Shown here piece after piece: positions 28,001 through 36,841 of a DNA stretch of 64,000 nt (positions within the stretch are counted from its first letter, which is position 1; every line of letters starts with the position of its first letter). This stretch comes from Myxococcales bacterium (GTDB taxonomy: Bacteria > Myxococcota_A > Polyangia > Palsa-1104 > JAEUJZ01): positions 62,001 through 126,000 of the forward strand of contig JAEUJZ010000013.1 in assembly GCA_016794505.1 (NCBI GenBank), in the 5' to 3' direction. The translations under genes and the position numbers were made by a program. The notes beneath the pieces are model-generated. The model was not told the DNA's origin, made no database searches, and was given only the letters and a program-made list of their open reading frames with translations.

Positions 28001-29023
28001 CACCGCTTCCGACACGTGCTTGAACATGATGGCCATCACGTTCGTGGGGTGATCGAACGGCACATCGCCCGTCAGCATCTCGTAAAAGATGCAGCCCAGC
28101 GCGTACTGATCCGTGCGCGCATCGACATCCGCCCCATCGGCCTGCTCAGGCGACATGTAGTGCGGCGTTCCGAGCACGGTTCCCGGAAGCGTCTGCCGAG
28201 CCGATAGCTCCGCCGATGCATCGGCGCCAGGCTGCGGCGCCGGCTCCGCACCACCGCTTTCTTTGCCGGCTTCCACACTGTGCGATGCCGCTTTGCTCAA
28301 CTCGACGCGCAGCGTCGGTGCCGCCAGCGCAATGCCAAAGTCGACGATCTTTACGAACTCTTTTTGGCCATCGCGAATCAGAAAAATGTTCTCGGGCTTC
28401 AGATCGCGATGGACGATGCCCTTGTCGTGGACGGCTTGCAGTCCCTCGGCGATCTGGCGCGCGATGGCGCAGGCGCGCGGTACGGACAAGCGCCCGCCTT
28501 GCAGTGCCTGGCGCAGCGTCGGCCCCTGCAGGTATTCCATCACCAGATACGATCGCCCGTCGGGCAAGAGCCCAAAGTCCGAGATATAGACCGTGTTGGG
28601 ATGGCGAATCAGCGAGGCCAGCTTGGCTTCTTGCAGAAAGCGGCGCTGCGCTTCGGCGTCCTGCGGCTTCAGCAGGATCTTCACGGCGATCGGGCTGTCG
28701 AGCACGATATGCCGCCCGCGATAGACCACGCCCATACCGCCTGCCGACAGGCGCTTTTCGATCTCGTAGCGCTCTCCGAGGATCAGGCCGACCAGATCGT
28801 CCTCGGCACTGCGGGCCACGGCAGCCGATCGGGGAAGGGTCTGCGCAGTGGCGCTGCTCGGTACCTTGGCTGTAATGGCCAGTGCCTCATCGCGCGCCGC
28901 GGCCACGCTGGGTGCGCTTTGGGTCGGGCTGCTTGAGCAGACGTGATCCGCATCTGCCGGATAGAGCATATTGCAGTGCGGACAGCGCCGAGAGAGCAGC
29001 GTAGGCGCCTGCTGACTAGACAT
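25076..29023 (-). CDS. Ser/Thr protein kinase with N-terminal zinc knuckle, TM helix and HEAT repeats
   Basis: A 1315-residue membrane-spanning Hanks-type kinase. The N-terminus has CPHC (14-17) and HVC (27-29), a likely zinc knuckle. The kinase domain (about 86-375) has a G-loop SAGGMGVVY (93-101), Lys115 in AVKILL, catalytic HRDLKPEN (Asp207, Asn212), DFG (Asp228) and an APE-like SPEQ, so it should be active. After a membrane helix (about 420-442) come roughly 20 HEAT/PBS-lyase-like helical repeats (about 460-1130, e.g. DADIAALSAEALGQLGDRRAVSPL), presumably extracytoplasmic. A helical C-terminal domain (about 1180-1290) ends the protein. The HEAT solenoid probably senses protein ligands or the cell wall. 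It is followed by the PEGA gene on the same strand. Confidence 0.9.
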   Translation of the reverse strand: MSSQQAPTLLSRRCPHCNMLYPADADHVCSSSPTQSAPSVAAARDEALAITAKVPSSATAQTLPRSAAVARSAEDDLVGLILGERYEIEKRLSAGGMGVVYRGRHIVLDSPIAVKILLKPQDAEAQRRFLQEAKLASLIRHPNTVYISDFGLLPDGRSYLVMEYLQGPTLRQALQGGRLSVPRACAIARQIAEGLQAVHDKGIVHRDLKPENIFLIRDGQKEFVKIVDFGIALAAPTLRVELSKAASHSVEAGKESGGAEPAPQPGADASAELSARQTLPGTVLGTPHYMSPEQADGADVDARTDQYALGCIFYEMLTGDVPFDHPTNVMAIMFKHVSEAVTPPRKRCPDARIPDAVEAIVLRMLAKTREERFPSLAELAGALSRELALLAPDDALLPMDAGGSASSLGGRLSTQVVLRPRRWQLLSVYAALGVLLLGTGVLGYRQYRASQQLRSRELSAAELATVRTSSLQVLASQLASSPDSTARELRVSALLSAGKTHEMALQPFLVPLLSDPDADIAALSAEALGQLGDRRAVSPLADLLARARQPSVQAAAASALDLLDDERGQRALLQMLDGSDEVARFRAAYVLVGKGNRKAVAVLSSLLERSHPPDEVVLDALTRLSQAGEDAARRQLLSRLSSAEQPQKRLPIAYRLAQLGEPQGRDELRQLAENPGPQQLLAARLYVSPEHATLGDLFRQVLRDPAASQSAQLLAVEGLGSGGRLRDIGLLRPNLSPGTIERLRQAAAVAVLRLSALDASVVSEQSLAWAQDALRDSSWLVRQAGTAVLGDLESDAATQALSGMLKDGDQRVRKSAVRALGRKRSRDALLALREALFDAEISVREEALRGLSRVAKVLSDQGQAQVKQDVAGWLRDVLTQGRPSEQVLARSALLRLGDETQRPALVALQASPDRDARQLLAEQSDRKDASTMLVAMLADGDAGVRMTAAQKLAEQGDSRALPALRDALSAGGRSSVMAFALLRRLGEQVAPPRELDRLLHGPDVGERMQTVEALGKLPPDVAVPFLLDAARDAERLVRRLVAEVAADLPEGPQGPPGLAILRLLQQDSDAGVRFRAAALIARFGDLSRYQRAAVSAAKKSAEDSDGVPRLLRPVMLDSSPVDGGSDASAAAPVQDAGEPPKVSDAGASDTLTTVENSGDKALDAIGQLARKGLQAFSAKDFGKALKLLHKAEKQCEKKKSFAEACAQLSQEMAVRIAQIYEKQDQLVEAMSEYEKALRVTGAASKGAASLKGEAEAGQARLRGQLGRVSMPKTVSGRCREVTEWMLPGTNVVTINGAQTFVKVRPGEVQNLGSCP

Positions 29024-29110
29024 GGCGATCCACAGAGTATATCGCCAAAGTTATGCGAAGTTCGGCGCGAAGCAGCGGCAAGCGTCTACGGCGCCGCAGC
29101 GGCCCGTTGG

Positions 29111-30151
29111 CTAGTCGCTCTGACTGGCGCTGGCCTTGCGCTTGGTGGGGTTCTTCAGATCGAAGTGCGGCAACCGGTTCGAGTCACAGTTCGGCCCGAA
29201 GCCCTGCGCATTGAAGTGGTAGCTCAGCGAACCGCTGCTGGCCCCAAGCTTGGTGACGACTTTCAGATCGTGTTCCTGCGCGCGAGCCGGAGAGCAGTAC
29301 GACAATAGATAGAAGCTCTTGGTGTAGGCCTCGACGCGCTGCGCGATGTCGTCGAACGCCTTGGCTAGCTCGGCCGGGTCCTGGCTTAGGAACGCGTGCG
29401 TGCGACCGATGTTGCGAAGCTCGCCGTTGTTGATCTCTTTGCCGATGCCGATGACATACAGCGACGTGCGGTCGTCGTGCGCCGCATCGAGAGCCTTGTC
29501 GAGATCCGCGCGCAGAACGCGCTGTGCCCGATCCGAACCGTCGGTGAAGACGACCAGCGAGCCAAACTTAAGCGGCGTCGGCTCATGCGCCACGGCCTTT
29601 TCCAAGACCTTCAGACCTTCGACGACCGCACCATTTAGGTTCGTCGAGGGATCGCGGCCTTTGAACGAACTCAAGCGCTCGCTGACGCTGCGCACGGCGT
29701 CACCGCCCTTGGTGAAGTTGAGCAGCGGATAAAGCTGCGTCGATCCATCGAAGCCGTAGATCGCGACCTTCTGCAGCTGCCCAACGCGATCCGCGAAGGT
29801 CTGCACCGCCGGCCTTAGCTGTTCGATCGCGCCCGACTGCGTGATGCTGCCCGACAGATCGACGAGCAAAAGCGTGTAGTGAATCGCTGCGATCTCAGGA
29901 TTCAAGATCGTCTGCTTCGACTCAAACGTCGAGATCCGCCCACCGTCTTCGTAGATCTCGAAGCGATCGGCGGTCAGATTCGGCACGGGGTTACCGGCAG
30001 AGTCCAGGACGTTGAAGTACATGGCGATCTGGCTCGGCTTCATGACCGCTGCTTGGTACAGCGTCAGCTTCAGACAACCGCTTGCCAACCACAGCAAGGC
30101 AGCCGCGGCTCCAATCCTGCCTAGCTTGCTCATCCGTGAACGCTGCGACAT
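29111..30151 (-). CDS. VWA-domain lipoprotein
   Basis: A 346-residue lipoprotein: signal with lipobox LASGC (Cys26), a short beta domain (about 40-85), then a von Willebrand factor A domain (about 92-290) with an intact metal-ion-dependent adhesion site, DLSGS (Asp98, Ser100, Ser102), plus VVFTDGSD near 196. VWA domains bind proteins through Mg2+, so an adhesion or complex-assembly role in the periplasm or at the surface is likely. GGAGG precedes ATG 30151. It lies 37 bases downstream of the RNase J gene and upstream of the HEAT-repeat kinase on the same strand. The partner is not identifiable. Confidence 0.83.
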   Translation of the reverse strand: MSQRSRMSKLGRIGAAAALLWLASGCLKLTLYQAAVMKPSQIAMYFNVLDSAGNPVPNLTADRFEIYEDGGRISTFESKQTILNPEIAAIHYTLLLVDLSGSITQSGAIEQLRPAVQTFADRVGQLQKVAIYGFDGSTQLYPLLNFTKGGDAVRSVSERLSSFKGRDPSTNLNGAVVEGLKVLEKAVAHEPTPLKFGSLVVFTDGSDRAQRVLRADLDKALDAAHDDRTSLYVIGIGKEINNGELRNIGRTHAFLSQDPAELAKAFDDIAQRVEAYTKSFYLLSYCSPARAQEHDLKVVTKLGASSGSLSYHFNAQGFGPNCDSNRLPHFDLKNPTKRKASASQSD

Positions 30152-30188
30152 TGCGCCTCCGCAGTGCCGACAGCCGAGTGCCCTGGGG

Positions 30189-31961
30189 TTAGTCGGCTGC
30201 GGCGTCTAGTGGGTCCGGGTCCTCATCGTATCGGAAATCATCGCCGGGTAGAACCGTCAGCACCGTGGGCTTTGCGCCGCGACGGCGTAGAAAGGTATTG
30301 CGCACCGTGCGAGCCACCAAGCGCCGTGTCTCTTCCGGCAGCGTGGCCCAGCGAGTCGGCGATGAACCATGGGCATCGCGCAGAAGCAATGACGCCTGAC
30401 TCGCGGCTTCACTGCACAGCTCTTCGAGCCCTTGGCCTGGATCGCGCACGCCCACGGTGCGAACCAGCAGGCGCCCCGGCGAAAGCGGGTCAGCGGCCAC
30501 GACAACCACCCCCGAATACGAAAGTCGCAGGCGCATGCGCAGCGTATAGGGACCGACTTCCCCGACGGTATTGCCATCGACGATGCGCGGCTCGGGTTCG
30601 ATGTTGTCGGTGATGGCGATGTCATCGTCGACCGAGATGACATCGCCGTTGCGACAGCGCAGCGCAGGAATCCCCAGGCTCTCGGCCAGTGCTGCATGGG
30701 CATAGATCTGCCGCGGCGTTCCGTGGACCGGCACCACCATGCGCGGCTGTGCGGCTGCCATCAGCGCCCGCAGATCGTCTTGGCTGCCATGGCCGGACAC
30801 TGCGTACGGCCCCCCGGTCAGCACCTCGATATTCGCCAATACCAAGCGATCGAGCAGCCGCCCCACCTGACGCTCGTGTCCGGGGATGATGCGCGCGGCC
30901 ACGACGACGGTGTCACCTGCCGACAAGCGCAGCCCACCAAAGGCCGCAGGTGTGCCGCGATCGAGCGCCGCGACCAAGCGACCCAGGGCAGCCATGCGCT
31001 CGCCCTGCGTCCCCGTACACAAGATCGCCACACGCTCGGCAGGCAAGGCGCAGGCCTGCTCGGCGGAGACCAGCACATCGGCAGGAAGTGAAAACACGCG
31101 CGCCCGCTCGGCCGCCGCAACCGCATCGTGCAGTCCGCGTCCGACCAAGCACAGCTTGCGCCCGGCTGTCTGACACGCGCGAGCCAAGCGCGCCACGCGC
31201 TCTAGATGAGAAGAAAACAGGGCCACGACGATGCGCCCACGCCGTGTTGGATCAGCAAGCAGCGCCGACAGGGCATCGCTGGCAGTGCGCTCGTGCGGCG
31301 TCTTGCCCGCGACCTGGGCATTGGTGCTGTCGCCGACCAGCACATCGACTGGACGACGCGCAAGCTCGGCAAATGCGAACTCTCCCATTTCATCGAGCTT
31401 GAAGTCTCCGGTATGCAAGACGCGGCGACCATCAGGCCCCAGCGATTCAATCAACAGCGCGCAGGCTTCAGGGATCGAGTGCGGCACGGAAAGCGGCGTC
31501 ACCTTCATCACCGCTTGCTCGCCGTCGACCTCTTGCGCGATCGGCAGCTCGGCATCGTCGGATGCGGGCGCATCGCTGCCCCAACCAAAGAACACCGGCC
31601 GATTGGCGACAAGTTCGCGCAGGTCACGCAGCCGAGATGCAATGCCCAGCTTGTCCAGCCGACGTTCGCACAAGCGCAGCGTCAGCGGTCGACCATAGAC
31701 CGGCACTGCCCAGCCAAGCCGACGCAGCAAGTACCCGAGCGCTCCGATGTGATCTTCGTGCCCGTGCGTGAGCAGCACAGCAGAGGGCGGGCCATAGCGC
31801 GAGATCACCGCATCGAAGTCGGGCAGGATGTGCTCAATTCCCGGCGTGACATCGTCGGGCATCTGAATGCCGCAGTCGGCAAACACGAGCACGCTACCCG
31901 CCACGTAGGCCGTCAGATTTTTGCCAAACTCACCGCAACCGCCAACCGGAATGACAAGCAT
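30189..31961 (-). CDS. rnj: Ribonuclease J-type beta-CASP metallo-beta-lactamase RNase
   Basis: A 590-residue cytoplasmic ribonuclease of the RNase J family, which matures and degrades mRNA and rRNA with 5'-exonuclease and endonuclease activity. The metallo-beta-lactamase motif is HGHEDHIG (His66, His68, Asp70, His71). The downstream ligands are visible as HTGDFKLD and as GHGSQDD / VVPVHGTPRQ of the beta-CASP part (about 370-410). A C-terminal domain follows from about 450. ATG 31961 gives the usual N-terminus (IPVGGCGEFGKN); an in-frame extension upstream is rich in Cys/Arg and not conserved-looking. RNase J is common in Myxococcota and other non-gamma lineages. It may head the long minus-strand run. 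Confidence 0.88.
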   Translation of the reverse strand: MLVIPVGGCGEFGKNLTAYVAGSVLVFADCGIQMPDDVTPGIEHILPDFDAVISRYGPPSAVLLTHGHEDHIGALGYLLRRLGWAVPVYGRPLTLRLCERRLDKLGIASRLRDLRELVANRPVFFGWGSDAPASDDAELPIAQEVDGEQAVMKVTPLSVPHSIPEACALLIESLGPDGRRVLHTGDFKLDEMGEFAFAELARRPVDVLVGDSTNAQVAGKTPHERTASDALSALLADPTRRGRIVVALFSSHLERVARLARACQTAGRKLCLVGRGLHDAVAAAERARVFSLPADVLVSAEQACALPAERVAILCTGTQGERMAALGRLVAALDRGTPAAFGGLRLSAGDTVVVAARIIPGHERQVGRLLDRLVLANIEVLTGGPYAVSGHGSQDDLRALMAAAQPRMVVPVHGTPRQIYAHAALAESLGIPALRCRNGDVISVDDDIAITDNIEPEPRIVDGNTVGEVGPYTLRMRLRLSYSGVVVVAADPLSPGRLLVRTVGVRDPGQGLEELCSEAASQASLLLRDAHGSSPTRWATLPEETRRLVARTVRNTFLRRRGAKPTVLTVLPGDDFRYDEDPDPLDAAAD

Positions 31962-32107
31962 CGCGCGCACCGTATCACCACCGCGACAGCAAGGCAGCAC
32001 GCGGATGTCGCTTCGCTGCACGCAGGCCGCAGCCCGCGGACGCGACGCGCCGAAGCAATTGAGTCGCGCCGCAGATCTGACCTATCCTGAACGCCCTAGG
32101 AGGCAGG

Positions 32108-33661
32108 ATGAGCGACTATCTGACGCAAGGTGAAGCGGATCATCAGGCGTGGTCAGGGTATTGGTGGCCGATGCTGTCGAGCCGAGACCGCCCTGACTAT
32201 CGCAACCTGTACGACGAAAACGGGCCTCTTGATAAGTACGACCGCTATTGCACCGCGCTGGGTCTGCCCAACCCGCGCTCGCGCGAGTTTGAAAACTGGC
32301 GCAACTTCGCCGACTCACGCCTTGAGCAAGCGACCGGTTACAAGGCCTTCTGGTGGGGGCACTGCAACGGCTGGGCGGCCGCGTCTGTGTTGGAAAACGA
32401 GCCGACCAAAGCCCGCGAGCTTCACGGCATTGCCTTCAAGGTCGGCGATCAAAAAGGCCTGCTCACCGTTTGTCATAACGGCGATCCGGTCGACTTGATC
32501 CGCCGCATCGGATCGGACGAAGCGCACATCTTTCACGCCGCTGTCCTGCAGTCGATCGGCAAAGATCGCCGCGGCCTGATCTTCGATACCAAGCTCGATC
32601 CCATCGATCCTCAGACGGGAAAATCCACGCGCGAGGTATGGAACTATCCAGCCTATCGCTATGAGTGCCGCTACACGGCTCTGGGCGGAAACCAGTACGA
32701 CGTGACCATGCAGCTCTGGTTTGCCGACGATGGCGTCATGCCTGACTTCATCGGCACGCGCAACTGGCCGGAAGAGGGCAAGCCCAAGGTCTACACGTAT
32801 CGCATCCGCGGCGATAAGGCGAACCCGCATGCCGGTACGTGGACCGGACGCAGCATCGGCGATCACCCCGACTTGGTGTGGCGCCCGCAGCCGCTTTCCG
32901 TGCAGAACGCCGCCGAAGAGCGCGACCCCGGATCCAGCCAAGAGAACCACGAGCAGTACTTCCACCCGACGCTGCGCCAGATCGTGTACACCGTGACCCA
33001 AGACACGAAGATCAACGACTTCAGCAAGCTGCAGCGCAAGCTGGCCAGCTTGGATCTGCACTGGGTGATCACACCCGCCGAGGCCGCCGGGTATCCGCCG
33101 CCCATCGCTGTCGGTGACTTTTGGCGCTATCGCGTGGTTCACAAAGACACCATCGGCTACACCACGCGGCCGTTCATTCTGCACGTTGAATGCGTCGGCT
33201 ACGTTGGTGATGACTGGGTGTTCGAGGTCGGCGCCGTCCACCAAGGCGACATCATCCCCGAGCGCCACGTCATCTATGTCGACAAGGTGACGCGGCTGAT
33301 CTCCAGCAAGTCACCGCACGAAAATGGCTATGCCTATACGCTGCGACAGGACATCAAGACGGGCGCATTCGCACGCAGCGACGATCCTTCGCTGTGGGAA
33401 AACAGCCCGCTGCGACCGCTTCTGACGCAGATGCCGTACGCCTGGGATCGCGCCGGGCTTGAGCCGGTCATGGCCGTGACGCTGCCCGGCCTGGGCAGCG
33501 AAGCTGTGCCTTGCCGTGGCTTGTCGACGGGAAATGGCCTGCAGTACTGGGCCGATCACACCGTCAGCCATCCACGTGGCAACCTGCGCGGCATGTTCTT
33601 GATGTCGCGCCTCGATCGCGTCACCGCCGAGCTTGTCGACTTCGGTCAGAAAGTGACCTAG
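32108..33661 (+). CDS. Transglutaminase-elicitor-like protein (papain-fold candidate)
   Basis: A 517-residue protein without a signal peptide. The segment 83-98 (WGHCNGWAAASVLENE) followed by a KGLLT block (116-120), then FHAAVL near 142-147 and IFDT ... VWNYP (158-181), matches in order what I recall of the transglutaminase-elicitor family (GP42-like, PF16683). These proteins have a Cys-His-Asp triad; here the candidates are Cys86, His143 and Asp160. Such enzymes cross-link Gln and Lys side chains or act as proteases. The C-terminal half (about 300-510) is unrecognised. AGGAGG sits 4-9 bases before ATG 32108, a strong start. It diverges from RNase J and is followed by a 333-base gap. The family call comes from motif memory, not a search. 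Confidence 0.6.
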   Translation: MSDYLTQGEADHQAWSGYWWPMLSSRDRPDYRNLYDENGPLDKYDRYCTALGLPNPRSREFENWRNFADSRLEQATGYKAFWWGHCNGWAAASVLENEPTKARELHGIAFKVGDQKGLLTVCHNGDPVDLIRRIGSDEAHIFHAAVLQSIGKDRRGLIFDTKLDPIDPQTGKSTREVWNYPAYRYECRYTALGGNQYDVTMQLWFADDGVMPDFIGTRNWPEEGKPKVYTYRIRGDKANPHAGTWTGRSIGDHPDLVWRPQPLSVQNAAEERDPGSSQENHEQYFHPTLRQIVYTVTQDTKINDFSKLQRKLASLDLHWVITPAEAAGYPPPIAVGDFWRYRVVHKDTIGYTTRPFILHVECVGYVGDDWVFEVGAVHQGDIIPERHVIYVDKVTRLISSKSPHENGYAYTLRQDIKTGAFARSDDPSLWENSPLRPLLTQMPYAWDRAGLEPVMAVTLPGLGSEAVPCRGLSTGNGLQYWADHTVSHPRGNLRGMFLMSRLDRVTAELVDFGQKVT

Positions 33662-33994
33662 ACACCGGCATGCGACGGCGCCCGGCGAAGCGCAGGCCTC
33701 GCCGTGGCGTCCCCCCTGCGCCCGCCTCGCCAAACACCGCTAGGTCACGGCCGCCCGCCCTCTTGTTGTCGTTTCCTGCTTCGCACCTTGACTAGCGCCC
33801 GCTGTCCGCGTTCTGCGATCGACACGATGCGTTCGCGACGGCGCGTGTCGTCTGCCAGCGTCCGTTTGTCAGACTTCCGTCCGCCCGCGCGTACTCATCC
33901 ATGTGAGTGGATCTCGATCGTCGTTGCCTGCAGCGAAGTGCCCAGGCATGCAGGCCCACGCTAGTCAGCCCACGCGGCGCACCGGGGGACGTCT
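33662..33994. other. Intergenic stretch upstream of the kinase cluster
   Basis: 333 bases with no protein-like reading frame on either strand. It probably holds the promoter for the plus-strand kinase cluster. I see no convincing sigma-70 pair and no hairpin with a T-run; a GG-N10-GC match near 33706-33719 is too weak to call a sigma-54 promoter. Confidence 0.4.
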
Positions 33995-36835
33995 ATGAGC
34001 ACCGCGCCTGTTCCAAGCAGCGATCTCTTCATCTTGCCGGCGGATCCAAGGACCGAGGAGAGCCTGCAGGCCATCGTCCGCGTCACGCTCAAGCTCGGCA
34101 CCAAGTCCGAGACCTGTTTTTCGTTTCTGGACAAGGACCGCATCGTCCTTGGCTCGCAGCCCAAGGCGGATGTCTATGTACGCGATTCGGGCGTCGCGGC
34201 CGAGCAGCTTGTCATCCAGCGCAAAGACCGCGGCTATGTCCTGCTGCCGGCCCATCCCTCCGCTCTGCTTGTGAACCTCGAAAACGGCAAGCCCCTCGTG
34301 CCCGGCACCCTGCTGCCCAGCCGCGTGCAGCTTGCCACCCACCCGCAGGGGCCGGTGGTGATGATCGAGATTGGGCTGGCCGTGCCATTCGGCACCTATT
34401 TGCTCATCGGCAAGCTAGGTGGCGGCGGCATGGCCGAGGTCTTTCTGGCGCGCCAGCAGGGCCTAGGCGGCTTCGCCAAAAATGTCGCAATCAAGCTCAT
34501 TCATCCCAATATCTTTGATTTAGGCAACGCCGAAGCCATGTTTCTGGACGAGGCGCGTATCGCCGCAGAATTAAACAACAATAACATTGTGCGCACATAT
34601 GAAATCGGAAAGCGTGGAAATCATTTATTTATATCAATGGAATATATTCGCGGCATTTCCTTATACGACATTTATTCCGATCTAGCACAGCGCGGACTGC
34701 GCTTGCCGCCGGGCTTGGCCGCCGCTCTTATCAGCCAGGCCTGCGCCGGACTGCACGCGCTGCATGAGCTGCAAGATCCCGACGGGCGGCCCATGAATGT
34801 CGTCCACCGCGATGTGTCGCATTCCAACATGATGGTGACGCCCGAGGGGCTGCTAAAGGTCATCGACTTGGGTCTGGCGCGGGACTGCAATCGGCTTGAG
34901 CTGACCGATCCAAAGATCCTAAAAGGGAAACCCTCCTATATGTCGCCCGAACAGGTTCAAAGTCAACCTTTGGACCGCCGAACGGATATCTGGGCATTGG
35001 GGGTTATGCTTTTTGAGCTATGTACTGGCAAGCCGTTATTCACGAAAGATGACATGGTTGCGACGCTGTTTGCAGTCGCCAAAGCCCCCATTCCTCCGCT
35101 GTCGCAGCTCTGCCCGCACGTCTCTCGGAAGCTGGAAGCCATCGTCGCAAAGGCGCTCAGCCGTGAGCTCGATCAGCGCTACAGCTCGGCGCAGCAGCTC
35201 GGCAGCGACCTGCGGCAGGTGGTGGCCGAAGAAGGGGGGCAGTTTCTTAACCCCGACGCCATCCTGCAGTACCTGGCCAGCGTCGGTCTGAACCTGACGG
35301 CCAAGAAAGCCAGCCTGCTCACCCATGTGCCAGAGGCGCTCAGCGACGGCCCCTCGCGCCGGACGGGCCCCCGTCCCAACTACTCGTACGTCGACGATCC
35401 GACGGGGCTGTGCAACCGCATCGTCCTTCAGGGCACCTACAAGCTGGCCAGCCCCGCGGGAGCCGTCATGCCGATTGGCTCGTCGCTGTTCCAGCTGCAG
35501 TTCCATGCGCAGGTGGTGTCGCTGGCCAGTGCCTCGCTGCCGACCGAGACCACCAAGCCGTCTCTCAACAAGCCGATCCTCGCCGTGCTGGTCGGCCAGG
35601 GCAAGCAGCTCACATCGCTGAGCAGCGAGCAGTACAAGGCACTCGCCGCCTACGTCCGCAAGCGCCAAGCCCTGTCTGAGCTGCATGGCGACCATCGCCT
35701 GCCGTTCACCACCATCCACGAGGTCGGCGTCGCGTGGGACTCTGGACCGGCTATCGCCGTCTGCCCGGCCTATCCCGCCGTCTGGAACCTGGACGAGCTG
35801 CGCAAGCAGCCCATTGCTGAGCGCATCCAGGCGCTGCTTCAGCTGGGCCGCCTGCTAAAGAAAGCCAGCGAGCTGGAAGCCGACTATGTACACGGGGGCC
35901 TGCGTCCCGAGGCGATCAGCATCCTGGCCGGCACCAAGCAGCAGCCGCACCAGCTGCTGGGTCTGTCCGTTGCTGCGGTGCTGCGCCTGCCGCTCACCGA
36001 CAGCGGACACGATCCGTTCCTGGCGCCCGAGTGCCGCGAGGGTGCGGTTCCGACCCCCAAGAGCGATATCTATAGCTTTGGCGCCATTGCCTTTGCCCTG
36101 TTTGAAGGCGATCTGCAGAAGCTGCGCGGGGCGCGCTCGCCAGGGGACGTGCTGCCTCGCCTGCCGCCGCTCCGCGAGCGTCCCGCCTTTGTCGAGCCCG
36201 CGGTGCTATCGGCTCTCCATGCCAACCCGCATGAGCGCCCCAGCATCCCCGAGCTTCTCAGCCGCTTGCAGCCGCCGCCTCTGCCGCTGCCTCAGCCCGT
36301 AGGTCCGACGGGCTCGCGTCAGACCCTGCGTCCGCCCGTCCCCGGAACGCTGCAGGCGCAGCGCAGCGTGCTGGGCCACGAGCTTCGGCTGTGCAGCCTG
36401 GACGTCGCGCTGTCGCAGACACGGGCCCCTATTCCAGTTGCCGTGCCGTCGGTACCGGGCCTGTTCCCGGCGCCGCTGGTGCTGCTGATCAAAGGCTCCT
36501 CGATCAACCTGGAGCTGGCCGAGCCGCAGACCTCGCGCGATGCGCCGCAGCTTTACTTGAACGCCCACGAGCCCAGCACCAAGCTGCGCAGCTGTCTGAT
36601 CGCGCGCAGCGCCAAGAGCGCCACCATCGATCTCGGGCACCGCCGGACCTGGGTCCAGCGCATTCACTATTCCAGCATAGGCGCTGAAAACGGCGAAATC
36701 CCGCTTACCTTAGCGCTGCCCGAGCTGGAAATCGAAATTGCCAGCCTGGGCCCGGTATTGCGATTCATCGTTCTACACACAACCGACAACACCACCGGAT
36801 GTATTTATCTGGTTTGTGTGTCCATCAGGATGTAA
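33995..36835 (+). CDS. FHA domain / Ser-Thr kinase / pseudokinase fusion protein
   Basis: A 946-residue cytoplasmic protein. An N-terminal FHA-like domain (about 40-125, RIVLGSQPKADV) would bind phosphothreonine. The first kinase domain (about 133-400) has G-loop KLGGGGMAEVF, Lys167, Glu186, HRDVSHSN (Asp273, Asn278) and DLG (Asp291, variant of DFG), and appears active. A second kinase-like domain (about 560-770) has HGGLRPEAI (633-641) for HRDLKPENI, GLS (656-658) for DFG, an APE-like LAPECR and SDIYSFG. It lacks both catalytic Asp residues and is a predicted pseudokinase. The last 180 residues are unrecognised. Short stretches (e.g. 34500-34690) use TTA, ATA and AAT codons rare elsewhere here. 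It is 6 bases from the next kinase gene, so they are cotranscribed. Confidence 0.87.
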   Translation: MSTAPVPSSDLFILPADPRTEESLQAIVRVTLKLGTKSETCFSFLDKDRIVLGSQPKADVYVRDSGVAAEQLVIQRKDRGYVLLPAHPSALLVNLENGKPLVPGTLLPSRVQLATHPQGPVVMIEIGLAVPFGTYLLIGKLGGGGMAEVFLARQQGLGGFAKNVAIKLIHPNIFDLGNAEAMFLDEARIAAELNNNNIVRTYEIGKRGNHLFISMEYIRGISLYDIYSDLAQRGLRLPPGLAAALISQACAGLHALHELQDPDGRPMNVVHRDVSHSNMMVTPEGLLKVIDLGLARDCNRLELTDPKILKGKPSYMSPEQVQSQPLDRRTDIWALGVMLFELCTGKPLFTKDDMVATLFAVAKAPIPPLSQLCPHVSRKLEAIVAKALSRELDQRYSSAQQLGSDLRQVVAEEGGQFLNPDAILQYLASVGLNLTAKKASLLTHVPEALSDGPSRRTGPRPNYSYVDDPTGLCNRIVLQGTYKLASPAGAVMPIGSSLFQLQFHAQVVSLASASLPTETTKPSLNKPILAVLVGQGKQLTSLSSEQYKALAAYVRKRQALSELHGDHRLPFTTIHEVGVAWDSGPAIAVCPAYPAVWNLDELRKQPIAERIQALLQLGRLLKKASELEADYVHGGLRPEAISILAGTKQQPHQLLGLSVAAVLRLPLTDSGHDPFLAPECREGAVPTPKSDIYSFGAIAFALFEGDLQKLRGARSPGDVLPRLPPLRERPAFVEPAVLSALHANPHERPSIPELLSRLQPPPLPLPQPVGPTGSRQTLRPPVPGTLQAQRSVLGHELRLCSLDVALSQTRAPIPVAVPSVPGLFPAPLVLLIKGSSINLELAEPQTSRDAPQLYLNAHEPSTKLRSCLIARSAKSATIDLGHRRTWVQRIHYSSIGAENGEIPLTLALPELEIEIASLGPVLRFIVLHTTDNTTGCIYLVCVSIRM

Positions 36836-36841
36836 TCAACT

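Noticed and set aside
33706..33719. Possible sigma-54 promoter (GG-N10-GC) upstream of the kinase cluster
   Set aside because: The match is TGGC-N8-TGC without the usual TTGC box; such matches are frequent by chance in GC-rich DNA, and no enhancer-binding protein is nearby.
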